Shown here: positions 55,725 through 64,000 of the stretch, one piece after another
Numbering within the stretch: position 1 is the stretch's first letter
Layout: the number at the start of each line of letters is the position of its first letter
Origin: an uncultured bacterium
Lineage (GTDB): Bacteria; Myxococcota_A; Bradymonadia; Bradymonadales; Bradymonadaceae
DNA length: 64,000 nucleotides
NCBI GenBank assembly: GCA_937981985.1
Contig: CALJNB010000005.1
Span: 358,427-422,426 of the forward strand
Reading direction: 5' to 3'
Translations under genes and position numbers: made by a program
The notes under the pieces: generated by a model
Seen by the model: only the letters and a program-made list of their open reading frames with translations
What the model was told of the DNA's origin: nothing
Databases searched by the model: none

Positions 55725-56672
55725 CTATTTCAAGGGTCGGGTGAGAATTTCGCGCACAATATCGTCAATTTCGTGAGTATGGGTAAAGCCTAATTCCTCG
55801 CGAGCGCGCGAATCGTCAACCATACAAACATATTTAATATGGTCTAATTCAGGCCATGGCCAATCGGAAACTTTGATTGCCCAGCCCATTTTCAATAATC
55901 CTCTAACCATCGCTTCTGGCATCGGCCGTGGTTTGCGCCTTAACTTTTCGAGCATGTAAGAAAGGGGGACCGGCGATGGGCCGGCAATGTTGTACACGCC
56001 GCGAATTCCCGGGATGAGAGCGCGTTCAAAGGCGCTAACGAGGTCTTCAACGTGAATAAGCTGCAACATCGGGTCGAAGCCAAGAAGGGTAATCGGGGTG
56101 TCTAGGCGTAGGAAGCGACTGGGGGCGTTATTGACTTGGCCAACGATATGTACGGGGCGAAGAATGACGGTTTCGATTTCAGGATGGCGCCAGAAAAAAG
56201 TATTACAAAACATATCGAGGCCGATGAGATCCCGGATGCCGTCGAAATTCTGCCCCCCCATGAGAGGAGCGTCTTCGGTCAAAAATTGAGGGTTTCTGGG
56301 ATCGGGCCCGTATACATTCGCCGAAGACAGAACGACTACTTTCCCGACGCGATGTTCTGCACAAAGTTCGAATAATTTTTTGGTGCCGTTGATATTGAAG
56401 TCGTGATGTTCAGCGTCGGTCGAGCGCGGATCATGCATGATATTGAGATGAACAACGGCGTCGATTTGTTCTCTTCTGAAGACATCTTCGAAACGTCGGC
56501 GACGGATATCGACGCGTTCAAATTGAATATCTTTGGGGAGATGTTTCACTTTTCGTCGGTCAACGCCGATGACATCGAATCGGCGATGCAGCCGACGCGC
56601 CAAAGCTAAACCTAGACGTCCGGCGATTCCTGTGATGATGACGCGTTGCTTTCTCTTTTTGCGTTCTTTCAA
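55725..56672 (-). CDS. Extended SDR, NAD-dependent epimerase-like protein
   Basis: 315 residues of the extended SDR fold. The NAD motif reads TGIAGRLGLALARRL, and SSANVYGPDP is conserved. The YxxxK catalytic pair is not seen where expected; the segment reads FDGIR, so Tyr and Lys are replaced by Phe and Arg. The ATG overlaps the acyltransferase stop by four bases. In this operon it may act on, or simply bind, a lipid-linked sugar or polyol. The replaced pair makes a plain dehydrogenase or epimerase role doubtful. Confidence 0.75.
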   Translation of the reverse strand: MKERKKRKQRVIITGIAGRLGLALARRLHRRFDVIGVDRRKVKHLPKDIQFERVDIRRRRFEDVFRREQIDAVVHLNIMHDPRSTDAEHHDFNINGTKKLFELCAEHRVGKVVVLSSANVYGPDPRNPQFLTEDAPLMGGQNFDGIRDLIGLDMFCNTFFWRHPEIETVILRPVHIVGQVNNAPSRFLRLDTPITLLGFDPMLQLIHVEDLVSAFERALIPGIRGVYNIAGPSPVPLSYMLEKLRRKPRPMPEAMVRGLLKMGWAIKVSDWPWPELDHIKYVCMVDDSRAREELGFTHTHEIDDIVREILTRPLK

Positions 56673-57508
56673 AAGAAAAATCCTGTCCTTTCGGTAAGTC
56701 CGTTGTCGATTAATTTTTCGATAGCTTTAGTAACAACGTCTACTTTATCTCGAATCGCACGATCTTCCTCGTCCGCTTTCCCTTCGAATAAAAGCGGTTC
56801 GCCGAAATGGATATGATATTTTACTGGAAGGGGTAGGGCGCCTAGCGGGGTTACGGGAAAAGATGGTATACCCACCGCGCCGGCTAAGGATTCGATGTTC
56901 CAAACTGATGGAATCTGTTCTTCGCCGCCGACAACTCCAATCGGAATGATGGGGGTCTGGGTTTCTAAAGCTAGGCGCATAAAGCCCAAACCGAAGTTAG
57001 CAAGCTCGTACGCGCGATCGTAGGTTTTACTTATTCCTTTAACGCCTTCGGGGAAGACCAATAAGCAACCGTCGCGTTCCAAAAGCAGGCGTGCGTTGTC
57101 TCGAGTTCCGGTGACTTGTCCTGATCGCGCAAAAACCCATGAGGCGAAAGGAAGCGTTGGAATCCAATGTTCGACCATACTGCGGATCATTCGTGGACGC
57201 TTTTTATCGAACATGCAAGCTGCACCGATCAGCATTCCATCCAATGCGATTTGTCCGGAATGATTAGACACCAATATACAAGCGCCAGTATCGGGTACGT
57301 TTTCTAGCCCCGTTATTTTACTTCTAAAATATTTTTTATGAAAAAAGTATATCGGAGGTCCGATATACTTAAGAAATTCAGGCTCAAACCCAAAGGGATC
57401 AAATCCGTATTCGTTTTGTCCGGCTTCCATTTCTTCGATCCGGGCCCAAGTCTCTTTTGGAATTCGGTCAACAGTCCCAAGAACTTTAGATTTGATTTTT
57501 TGGAACAC
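56669..57508 (-). CDS. 1-acyl-glycerol-3-phosphate acyltransferase-like (PlsC family)
   Basis: 279 residues. The PlsC motifs are visible: NHSGQIALD (H-x4-D, motif I, about 83-91) and the later FPEGVKG (motif III). It transfers an acyl chain to a glycerolipid at the membrane. The start is GTG with GGAG four bases upstream, directly after the pssA stop, so the two are coupled. Its preferred acceptor cannot be read. Confidence 0.88.
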   Translation of the reverse strand: MFQKIKSKVLGTVDRIPKETWARIEEMEAGQNEYGFDPFGFEPEFLKYIGPPIYFFHKKYFRSKITGLENVPDTGACILVSNHSGQIALDGMLIGAACMFDKKRPRMIRSMVEHWIPTLPFASWVFARSGQVTGTRDNARLLLERDGCLLVFPEGVKGISKTYDRAYELANFGLGFMRLALETQTPIIPIGVVGGEEQIPSVWNIESLAGAVGIPSFPVTPLGALPLPVKYHIHFGEPLLFEGKADEEDRAIRDKVDVVTKAIEKLIDNGLTERTGFFF

Positions 57509-58309
57509 TTATCTCCAACGTTCTTCGGTAAGTTCGCTTTCCGAAATTTCGTCAGAAATATCATCGTCGCCGAAAATAGCTTTGCTCCAACTGACGAGCG
57601 TGCCGAATAAACCCAAAGAAATATAGAGAATCATAATCGCTACAAAAGCGGCACTTGGTCGCGTGTACGCCCCTAAAATAACCGATCCGCAAACCAATAA
57701 GGCAATGACTAGGATCGATTTCGTACTAAATTTCATGTCTTTAAAGGTTCTGTATTTAACATTGGATACCATCAAGCCGCCGAGCAAAATGGCCATTATT
57801 GCAACTGCCCAGGTGGCTCCAGTGGTGACTCTTCCAGTTAATGCAAGATGTGCCATAATGATAGAAACGACAGCACCTGCGGCCAAAGGAGTAGGAAGTC
57901 CAAAGAAGTATTTCATTACTCCTTCGTGTTGGTTGGCCGTAACGTTGAATCGAGCGAGTCTAATAATGGCAGCAGCCGCGAAAAGAAACGCGATGAACTT
58001 CCCCAGTAAACCCAGCGGCGTTAGTCCCCACGTGTAGAGTAGGAATGCAGGCGCAATACCGAAGCTGATCGCATCCACCAATGAATCCAGTTGCACTCCG
58101 ATTTCTGATTCAGATCCCGTCATGCGAGCAACTCTTCCGTCAGCGCCATCGCATAGCATTGCAAAAACGAGAAGCCACGCGGCTAAGGACATTTCATGCA
58201 CCCCCGTGGCCGTAATGGAAAGATAGATGCTATTAAATCCGGCGAACAAGCTGGCCATCGTAAATGCGTTGGGCAGTATATATTTGGCGTTTTCTAATTT
58301 CATACTCAT
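57509..58309 (-). CDS. pssA: CDP-diacylglycerol-serine O-phosphatidyltransferase
   Basis: 266 residues, a multi-pass membrane protein. The CDP-alcohol phosphotransferase motif is intact: D-G-x2-D-G-R-x-A-R-x8-G-x3-D-x3-D, from CDGADGRVARMTG to QLDSLVDA. It makes phosphatidylserine, the precursor of phosphatidylethanolamine. The position of a decarboxylase gene is not seen here. ATG at 58309 or 58303 are both possible. First gene of the lipid run. Confidence 0.92.
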   Translation of the reverse strand: MSMKLENAKYILPNAFTMASLFAGFNSIYLSITATGVHEMSLAAWLLVFAMLCDGADGRVARMTGSESEIGVQLDSLVDAISFGIAPAFLLYTWGLTPLGLLGKFIAFLFAAAAIIRLARFNVTANQHEGVMKYFFGLPTPLAAGAVVSIIMAHLALTGRVTTGATWAVAIMAILLGGLMVSNVKYRTFKDMKFSTKSILVIALLVCGSVILGAYTRPSAAFVAIMILYISLGLFGTLVSWSKAIFGDDDISDEISESELTEERWR

Positions 58310-58518
58310 AAATCTCGAACGTCGTTAAACAGAACTTCAATATAGACGTCCTCGCGCGGCCTTGAATTTATAGTTTTCTGCCCAACTAAGCAATAACTTC
58401 TATCCAATTAAAGATCTATTAGAAACCCAGCCAACCTTGTCTGAGACGCAACAAAAGCAGGTAGACGACTTCTAACGAAACCGAAATGGTTGTTTCCCTG
58501 ATTTTGGATTTGAGTGTT

Positions 58519-58944
58519 TTATTTTGTAACGGTGAAAATTACGTCGATATTATTTCTTGTTGCGTTTGAGTAGGGACAAATTTTGTGGGCTTTTTCCACT
58601 AGACTCTCTGCATCTGCGTAGCCTGGGATATCAACAAGCATTCTCACGCTCACACCAAAGCCCACTTCGATGGGCCCAAAGTCTACTTCAGTGTTGACGC
58701 TCATACTTTCCGGAAGCGTGACGTCTTCAGTTCCTGCAATGAATTTCATCGCACCAATAAAACATGCAGCGTATCCTGCAGCGAATAGTTGTTCGGGATT
58801 TGCTGCCGTTCCGGTGCCGCCGAGTTCGGTCGGTTTTTGAAGTTGAATTTTCAAATTTCCATCTGAAGATGTTGCTTCGCCGATTCTTCCGCCGGTGGTT
58901 TTAACTTTGGCGGTGTAGAGAACTTTTTCTATTTTTGAAGTCAT
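58519..58944 (-). CDS. ohr: Organic hydroperoxide resistance protein Ohr
   Basis: 141 residues from the ATG at 58944. Both redox cysteines are present: one in GYAACFIGA and the other in KICPYSNATRNNI. Ohr reduces organic hydroperoxides to alcohols with lipoylated proteins as partner in known systems. The start at 58944 has AAGG seven bases upstream and a good promoter just before. The frame is open back to 59133, where AGGAA also precedes an ATG, but that extension overlaps the promoter and does not resemble Ohr. An adjacent OhrR-type repressor gene is not seen. Confidence 0.93.
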   Translation of the reverse strand: MTSKIEKVLYTAKVKTTGGRIGEATSSDGNLKIQLQKPTELGGTGTAANPEQLFAAGYAACFIGAMKFIAGTEDVTLPESMSVNTEVDFGPIEVGFGVSVRMLVDIPGYADAESLVEKAHKICPYSNATRNNIDVIFTVTK

Positions 58945-58974
58945 AATGCTGCCTTTTTTAAGATTAGGGCAGAA

Positions 58975-59003
58975 TGTATACAGCGGTATATTTTTAGTTG
59001 CAA
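58975..59003 (-). promoter_or_regulatory. Sigma70-like promoter for ohr with TGTATACA palindrome
   Basis: On the minus strand TTGCAA (59003-58998), 17 bases, TATACA (58980-58975). The -10 overlaps the perfect palindrome TGTATACA. The start of transcription is about 25 bases before the ohr ATG. This decides the 58944 start over the longer frame. Confidence 0.6.
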
Positions 59004-59152
59004 TAGAGGTCACCCAACCTGTTCGGACCGGAACGGGTTCGTTCGACAACTCAGATTTCTGAGTATTACTTGAGGCGGCACCAAAAATATGAGGAGCTAA
59101 AAGCACGATGGGATAGCCGTGAAGCTTGTCCATATCAATTTCCTATGTGCCC

Positions 59153-59188
59153 TTTGTTTAAAGCCACTTATTTGTTTAAAGCCACTTA
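59153..59188. repeat. Tandem direct repeat, two copies of 18 bases
   Basis: TTTGTTTAAAGCCACTTA at 59153-59170 is followed directly by an identical copy at 59171-59188. It lies in the gap between the ohr promoter region and the decayed frame at 59291. It may be a recent slip or a binding-site pair. Confidence 0.7.
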
Positions 59189-59290
59189 GGCGGTCTCTAA
59201 AAAAAACGGTTCAACGCTCACGTTCATGAGGAAATTGGCATAACGATTGCTGTATAAACGGACATGTAAATTTTTTATCCGGAGCCCATC

Positions 59291-59471
59291 ATGAAGAAGT
59301 CACGAACAAGAGTGTTGAAGACGAAATAACCACCGAAGAGTTACGCATTTTTGAAGAAGGCAGATTTGTATTGCGGTCTTTGATGAGGGGAGTGAGATGG
59401 TAGTGGACCTCAATTCAAAGCCCTTGGAGGAGGTCGTCGATTTCCTCGATAAAATGTTCCCTATGGACTAG
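59291..59471 (+). pseudogene. Decayed small reading frame
   Basis: ATG at 59291 has CGGAG six bases upstream but reaches a stop after 12 codons. The next frame reads an open, acidic, protein-like stretch (about EEVTNKSVEDEITTEEL), and after about 59355 the third frame reads IAVFDEGSEMVVDLNSKPLEE to a stop at 59469-59471. Two frame changes would rebuild a protein of about 60 residues. The conserved-looking amino acid runs suggest a recently broken small gene. It overlaps by a few bases the end of the convergent membrane-protein gene. Confidence 0.4.
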
Positions 59472-60367
59472 CTTTCTTGTTCAGCATCTTCTTCAAAAGG
59501 TTCTACTTCGTCGATAGCGATAGCGATGGCCGTTCCACCGATCACTGCAATCGGCATTGTGAGAAAATTAACCAATGGAATCCAAAGTAGGAAACTGGTT
59601 CCCAGTCCAAATCCACCACAAAGCGGCTTTTCATTCCAAACGCTTCCAAATTTTTTCTTCAGACGGTAGCCACGCCGATCAAATACATAATCGGTATATT
59701 CAAGGCCGATGAAAAAGGAGCTAACAATACCTCCCAAGACTGTGGAGAGTACCGACCCGATAAACGGAAGAATGTTTAACGAAAATATGGGAATCATGCA
59801 CACGATGTAAACGCAAACGTATACTAACGCAGTCATAACGCCTCGGACGTTAGATGCCATATCGGTTGGGCCCTTTACTTCGTGGCCAATGAAAATGGAT
59901 TCCGTTTTTTCGCTGAGCGTTGTTAGAAAGGGAGCCGCGATGATCGTGCCGATGATGAGCGTGAAAAAATAGGACACGATTACAAAAAGTGGAATGATAA
60001 GAATGCGCACAATCCACCACAATATGATGAAATACCAAATGTCGGGACGTGCCCAAACTTCCTCCAAAATCGAACCGTGATAATAGAATAGAAGCGTGGT
60101 TGTTATCAAAAATAGCGTTATATTAATTGCAGCAGGTACTAATGCTGCTGACCACAGTTTGGGGTTTTTAAAGAGAAAAGCGATTGACTTGAACCCAAAA
60201 CCTAACCCCCCTAAAAAACGTCTACCCTTAGGCATCTGGCGCAAATCCATTGCGTGCATTAACAAAGGGTGAAGATCAGAGGCGTCCTTGGCGATAAGTT
60301 GTGCGTCCGGCTCTTCTTTCGGAAGGGTCTCGAACTCGGCTTCTGTAGTCGTCTTCGTGTCGCTCAT
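59468..60367 (-). CDS. EI24/CysZ-like membrane protein
   Basis: 299 residues with four or more transmembrane helices: after an acidic soluble N-terminus to about 60 come helices at about 90-115, 125-165, 185-225 and 255-280. Segments such as GFGFKSIAFLFKNPKLW, PAAINITLF and the GLEYTDYVFDRRGYR stretch match the EI24 domain. CysZ carries sulfate; myxobacterial EI24 proteins have no proven substrate. No ribosome site is clear at 60367; the TTG at 60424 is less likely. Sulfate supply near the cysteine genes cannot be inferred from this distance. Confidence 0.82.
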   Translation of the reverse strand: MSDTKTTTEAEFETLPKEEPDAQLIAKDASDLHPLLMHAMDLRQMPKGRRFLGGLGFGFKSIAFLFKNPKLWSAALVPAAINITLFLITTTLLFYYHGSILEEVWARPDIWYFIILWWIVRILIIPLFVIVSYFFTLIIGTIIAAPFLTTLSEKTESIFIGHEVKGPTDMASNVRGVMTALVYVCVYIVCMIPIFSLNILPFIGSVLSTVLGGIVSSFFIGLEYTDYVFDRRGYRLKKKFGSVWNEKPLCGGFGLGTSFLLWIPLVNFLTMPIAVIGGTAIAIAIDEVEPFEEDAEQES

Positions 60368-60522
60368 GAATACAAAATAGATCGTTGGAAAGCGAAACGA
60401 AATAGAAGAGTACAAATTTCCCAAAAAATAATGTCTACATAGCTAAATAATGTTTACGGGTTAACAATTTTTGGTAACTATGTTCACGGATGCCGTAACA
60501 ATCCTCACATAGAAGTTGGCCC

Positions 60523-63393
60523 GTGAAAAACTCTAAAGATCTCCTCATCGGAGATAATCTGCCTTTCATCGAAGATCTCTATTCACAATATGTAGTAGAT
60601 CCCGATTCTGTTGATCCTAGTTGGAAGCCATTATTCGAAGAATATTTTGGCTCCGTTCCGAACGGGCATGCAAGTGGGCGCGTTCGTCCAGGCTTTGTAC
60701 CGAGGTCGGTGTTCGAACCAGTGCAGATAGCCGGTGGTGGCGCATCGAACCTTTTAGGGCTCACTGATGCCGAATATCAACCACAGGACGATAAGGAATC
60801 GGCGGTTAAGACACCCTCAAAAACAGCCAAGTTCGCAGCGCGAGTTGCGGCTTTGGTTCGAGCTTACAGATTGCGCGGACACTTGGTCGCCGATCTTGAT
60901 CCGTTGGGACGTCAGCGAGTGAATTCTCCGCCTGGACTTGAACCCTCTCATCATGGTTTTACCGACGATGACCTCAAGGTTCCTGTATTGTACAAAAGCC
61001 TTTTCGGGGATCGAGAGGTTACGCTTGGCGAACTCATAGAACGTTTAAAGCATCTATACTGTAAACACGTAGCGGTTGAGTTCTGGGATATCCCCCAGGC
61101 AGAACGTCGTCTATGGTTGCGGCAGCAAATTGAGCTCAATGAATATTCTCCTTTAAAAGGCGCCGACGAGAAAATTCGTATTTTCGAACAACTTTGCGAC
61201 GCTGATGCATTTGAGATGTTTCTTCACAAAAAATACATCGGTGCAAAACGATTTGGAATAACGGGTGGCGATGCTCTTATTCCGCTTTTTCATGCAATGT
61301 TAGATGAAGGAGCAAATCTTGGCCTCGAAGAAGTCATCATTGGTATGGCCCATCGTGGTCGACTCAACGTGCTAAGAAACATCATGGGCAAACCCGCAGA
61401 AGTGATGTTGTCGGAGTTTGAAAAAGCACCAGATCCAGAAAGTGCGCTGGGTTCAAGTGATGTGAAGTACCACATGGGCTATTCAACCAACTACGTGACC
61501 AGTGACGAAAAGAGCGTTCATTTATCGCTCTCCTTTAACCCCAGTCATCTCGAGTTCGTAAACCCCGTCGTAGTTGGACGTGTTAGAGCTAAACAAGACA
61601 ACGACGCCAGTGCGCAAAGAAAAACTAAGCTAGCTCCTTTTTTACTTCACGGAGATGCGGCTTTTTCGGGGCAAGGAATCGTTACCGAAACGTTGAATCT
61701 TGCGAAATTAGATGCACATGATGTCGGCGGAACCATTCATATTGTAATCAACAATCAGGTAGGTTTTACCGCCGAGCCTGGCGAAAGTCGATCGACCACC
61801 TATTGTACTGATATCGCGAAAATTTTGGAGATCCCGATTTTTCACATAAATTCCGATGATCCGGAAGCCTGTGTACGCGTCGCCAAGCTTGCAATGCGTT
61901 ATCGACAGAAATTTAAAACCGACGTTGTTATCGATTTTATCTGTTACCGTCGTTATGGGCATAATGAAGGTGATGAGCCTCGTTTCACTCAACCTAAAAT
62001 GTATGCAGCGATTGATGCCACCGTCCCTATTCGCGAGCAATATGGGAAAGCCCTTGTTAGTGAGGGCGTTTTAACTCAAGCTCAAATAGACGAAAAGTGG
62101 AACTCCAGATTGGAAGCGTACGCGGAGACCTTTGAAGCGATTCGCGAGAACCCGATTCGTCCTGATGTTTGTTCGTTGCAGGGGCGTTGGACCGAATATC
62201 GAGGTGGTGCGATTGATAACGGTCAGACGGTCAATACAAGAGTTCCTATCGAGACTTTAAAAGAACTCGGCGAAAAAATTACTCATCTTGATCCGAGTCT
62301 AAACGTTCATCGAACGGTCAAAAGACTATTTGCAACTCGGAAAAAAATGGTCAATGGCGAGGCTTCTTTAGATTGGGGCGCTGCTGAGTCTTTGGCGTTT
62401 GCATCTCTTATTTCCGAAGGGACGCCGATACGACTTTGCGGCCAAGATGCCGTTCGCGGAACCTTCGGTCATAGACATGCGGCGATTACGACCGATGAAA
62501 ATAGCGAAAAAAGCTGGCCGCTTCGGCAGATAGACGGTGCTTCTTTTGAAGTCTTTAATAGTTGTTTATCTGAACAGGGCGTTCTCGGATATGAGTATGG
62601 TTACAGCCTTGATAAACCCGAAACGCTCACCATCTGGGAAGCGCAATTCGGTGATTTTTCAAACGGTGCACAGATCATTATCGATCAATTTATTACGTCG
62701 GGAGAAGATAAATGGAAACGTTTATCGGGCATTGTGATGTTGCTTCCGCATGGATACGAGGGACAGGGACCAGAACACTCATCGGCGAGGGTAGAACGCT
62801 ACCTCCAACAATGTGCCGAAGATAATATGTTCGTTTGTAACTTCACACTGCCATCCCAATACTTCCACGCAATCCGACGACATATGATCGATAAAGTGCG
62901 TAAACCCCTTCTGATTATGACGCCAAAAAGTCTATTGCGTTATAAAGGTGCAAGCTCTGCGCTTAGCGATCTAAGCGAAGGTGGTCTGCAAAAACTTATT
63001 CCTGAGGTGCGAGAACTTTCGTCCGACAAGGTAAAGCGGGTCATTTTTTGTAGCGGGAAAGTATATTATGACTTTTACGAAGCTGCGGTTGAAGAGGGTA
63101 GGGACGACATCGCGATTATCCGTGTAGAACAACTCTACCCTCTAAATATAGCTGATTTAAAAACTCAAATCGCTAAATATCCAAACGACGTTGAGGTGGT
63201 TTGGGCCCAAGAAGAGCCAAAAAACATGGGACCTTGGTCCTACATGTTTCCTTTGCTCATCGAAGCATTGGATGAAAAGAAGTTTCCGAAGTTCATCGGG
63301 CGACCAGCAAGCGCAAGTCCTGCGACCGGTGTAAAAGAGGCGCATCTTATCGAACAAAAAATGATCGTCGACGAAGCGATTACCGACGCGTGA
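60523..63393 (+). CDS. sucA: 2-oxoglutarate dehydrogenase E1 component
   Basis: 956 residues, close to the family's usual length. It starts with GTG and the lipoyl-partner N-terminus (LPFIEDLYSQYVVDPDSVDPSW). Signatures follow: GMAHRGRLNVL, HMGYSTNYV, SFNPSHLEFV, GDAAFSGQG, NNQVGFT (thiamine diphosphate site) and YRRYGHNEGDEP. It decarboxylates 2-oxoglutarate in the TCA cycle and passes the succinyl group to E2. The E2 gene sucB does not follow; another gene does, at 63428. Confidence 0.95.
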   Translation: MKNSKDLLIGDNLPFIEDLYSQYVVDPDSVDPSWKPLFEEYFGSVPNGHASGRVRPGFVPRSVFEPVQIAGGGASNLLGLTDAEYQPQDDKESAVKTPSKTAKFAARVAALVRAYRLRGHLVADLDPLGRQRVNSPPGLEPSHHGFTDDDLKVPVLYKSLFGDREVTLGELIERLKHLYCKHVAVEFWDIPQAERRLWLRQQIELNEYSPLKGADEKIRIFEQLCDADAFEMFLHKKYIGAKRFGITGGDALIPLFHAMLDEGANLGLEEVIIGMAHRGRLNVLRNIMGKPAEVMLSEFEKAPDPESALGSSDVKYHMGYSTNYVTSDEKSVHLSLSFNPSHLEFVNPVVVGRVRAKQDNDASAQRKTKLAPFLLHGDAAFSGQGIVTETLNLAKLDAHDVGGTIHIVINNQVGFTAEPGESRSTTYCTDIAKILEIPIFHINSDDPEACVRVAKLAMRYRQKFKTDVVIDFICYRRYGHNEGDEPRFTQPKMYAAIDATVPIREQYGKALVSEGVLTQAQIDEKWNSRLEAYAETFEAIRENPIRPDVCSLQGRWTEYRGGAIDNGQTVNTRVPIETLKELGEKITHLDPSLNVHRTVKRLFATRKKMVNGEASLDWGAAESLAFASLISEGTPIRLCGQDAVRGTFGHRHAAITTDENSEKSWPLRQIDGASFEVFNSCLSEQGVLGYEYGYSLDKPETLTIWEAQFGDFSNGAQIIIDQFITSGEDKWKRLSGIVMLLPHGYEGQGPEHSSARVERYLQQCAEDNMFVCNFTLPSQYFHAIRRHMIDKVRKPLLIMTPKSLLRYKGASSALSDLSEGGLQKLIPEVRELSSDKVKRVIFCSGKVYYDFYEAAVEEGRDDIAIIRVEQLYPLNIADLKTQIAKYPNDVEVVWAQEEPKNMGPWSYMFPLLIEALDEKKFPKFIGRPASASPATGVKEAHLIEQKMIVDEAITDA

Positions 63394-63427
63394 TCTCCAC
63401 AAAAACCTTGGATAGCGAGTAGGCATC

Positions 63428-64000
63428 ATGGAAGAGATCATAGTTCCATCCCCATGGCGAAAGCGCCTATTATATCTAGGTTTACTTCTTGGCGGCCTTC
63501 TTATCATAGGAGCCGTTGGACACCTTTCCGGTGCAGGCTGGTTTGGGTATCGAAGCTACATGTACGGCGAAACTCAAATTTATCTCCTCAATCTGAGTGA
63601 TGAGAATAAGACGGTTAGTGTTACCGGCTTATTGGAGCCAATCGAGGTGGCTGCACAAGGTGCAGAGATAGTGGATGTCATTGGCGGCGATCTAACGATC
63701 AATATTCGTTCTAAAAAAGGTGAACAAGAAACGCTGACCCTATTTGCCGATGACTCTAGCGCATTGGTGAAACTTTCGAAGGTCGGATGTTTGACGATCA
63801 CGAATCTAACTGCCTATTACGGCGGTGAACAGCCTAAGGATCCAGATTATGAAGCTTTTATTCAAAACGAAAAGCAAGTCTATGTGATTCCATCGCGTAA
63901 CGTTGTTTGGCCGCGTAAACCTTTTCCCCGTAGTTTAGATGCTTACGGAGGGCCCGGGATGTGGGTCGAATTGGTGGGTTGTGAAATTCTAAACGATAGA
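63428..64000 (+). CDS. Membrane-anchored protein of unknown function, cut by window edge
   Basis: 191 codons open to the right edge, so the C-terminus is missing. The N-terminus is a short cytoplasmic Pro/Arg-rich piece, one transmembrane helix (about 14-34, LLYLGLLLGGLLIIGAV), then a soluble beta-rich part (ETQIYLLNLSDENKTVSVTG) facing the periplasm. No family recognised. It starts 34 bases after the sucA stop on the same strand, with AGG five bases before ATG. Confidence 0.7.
   Translation, partial: MEEIIVPSPWRKRLLYLGLLLGGLLIIGAVGHLSGAGWFGYRSYMYGETQIYLLNLSDENKTVSVTGLLEPIEVAAQGAEIVDVIGGDLTINIRSKKGEQETLTLFADDSSALVKLSKVGCLTITNLTAYYGGEQPKDPDYEAFIQNEKQVYVIPSRNVVWPRKPFPRSLDAYGGPGMWVELVGCEILNDR

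Noticed and set aside
58945..59133. A 63-residue N-terminal extension of Ohr with its own AGGAA.
   Set aside because: It contains the best promoter for ohr and does not resemble Ohr family sequence.

Overview
The window looks like chromosomal DNA of a Gram-negative, diderm bacterium from the deltaproteobacterial/Myxococcota side of the tree, possibly a Bradymonadia-like lineage. The pointers are a secreted protein with a MYXO-CTERM-like tail, an OmpA protein with thrombospondin type 3 calcium repeats, a pilMNOPQ type IV pilus cluster plus a Tgl/PilF-like TPR lipoprotein, many lipoproteins with Asp/Glu-rich linkers, and a C-X5-C-X5-C-X4-C repeat lipoprotein. Base composition is AT-leaning by eye and even across the window. 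I see no insertion sequence, prophage, CRISPR array, tRNA or rRNA. This placement is inference from gene content.

Layout. 1-5.2 kb (minus): a truncated cysteine-rich repeat lipoprotein, a fused acetate kinase/PduL-type phosphotransacylase, and an M3 metallopeptidase. 5.3-10.2 kb (plus): rpsB-tsf behind a good sigma70-like promoter, a terminator, pyrH, and an OmpA/TSP3 porin-like protein with its own promoter and terminator. 10.4-15 kb: a divergent glutamate-racemase-like gene overlapping a caspase/CHAT-like-methyltransferase fusion, an acidic tail-anchored protein, an isochorismatase-like hydrolase and a DksA-type zinc protein. 15.2-22.4 kb (plus): pilM-N-O-P-Q with overlapping or coupled starts, then a lipoprotein and a terminator. 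22.4-24.7 kb: an HTH-like protein behind a perfect 22-bp palindrome, coupled to a von Willebrand A lipoprotein. 24.7-30 kb: ribF, two tandem cysteine-synthase paralogues, a DUF1993 protein and an S37-type peptidase.

30.4-38.3 kb: UDP-glucose dehydrogenase, a temptin-like MYXO-CTERM protein, dCMP deaminase, a long S41 protease with about 500 extra C-terminal residues, a TerB-like protein and RlmH. 38.3-42.8 kb (minus): an Ig-like repeat lipoprotein and the ybaB-recR-hisS operon. 43-50.4 kb (plus): a large outer-membrane protein, an Fn3-like lipoprotein, a small membrane protein and a 1332-residue TPR-HEAT protein. 50.5-54.7 kb: an RqcH/NFACT protein with two small followers, the Tgl-like pilotin candidate and an exo/endonuclease/phosphatase-fold lipoprotein. 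54.9-58.3 kb (minus): a tight lipid operon (pssA, acyltransferase, two SDR proteins). 58.5-64 kb: Ohr, a decayed small reading frame, an EI24/CysZ-like membrane protein, SucA and a truncated membrane-anchored protein.

The genes mix core functions (translation, UMP phosphorylation, histidyl-tRNA, rRNA methylation, recombination, 2-oxoglutarate dehydrogenase) with envelope and secretion functions (pilus, lipid synthesis, lipoproteins, proteases). The least ordinary items are the AckA-PduL fusion, the tandem CysK paralogues with complementary active-site losses, the caspase/CHAT-like-methyltransferase fusion coupled to an altered racemase, the PilQ with an inserted coiled coil, and a compact three-way-junction element near 40.4 kb.
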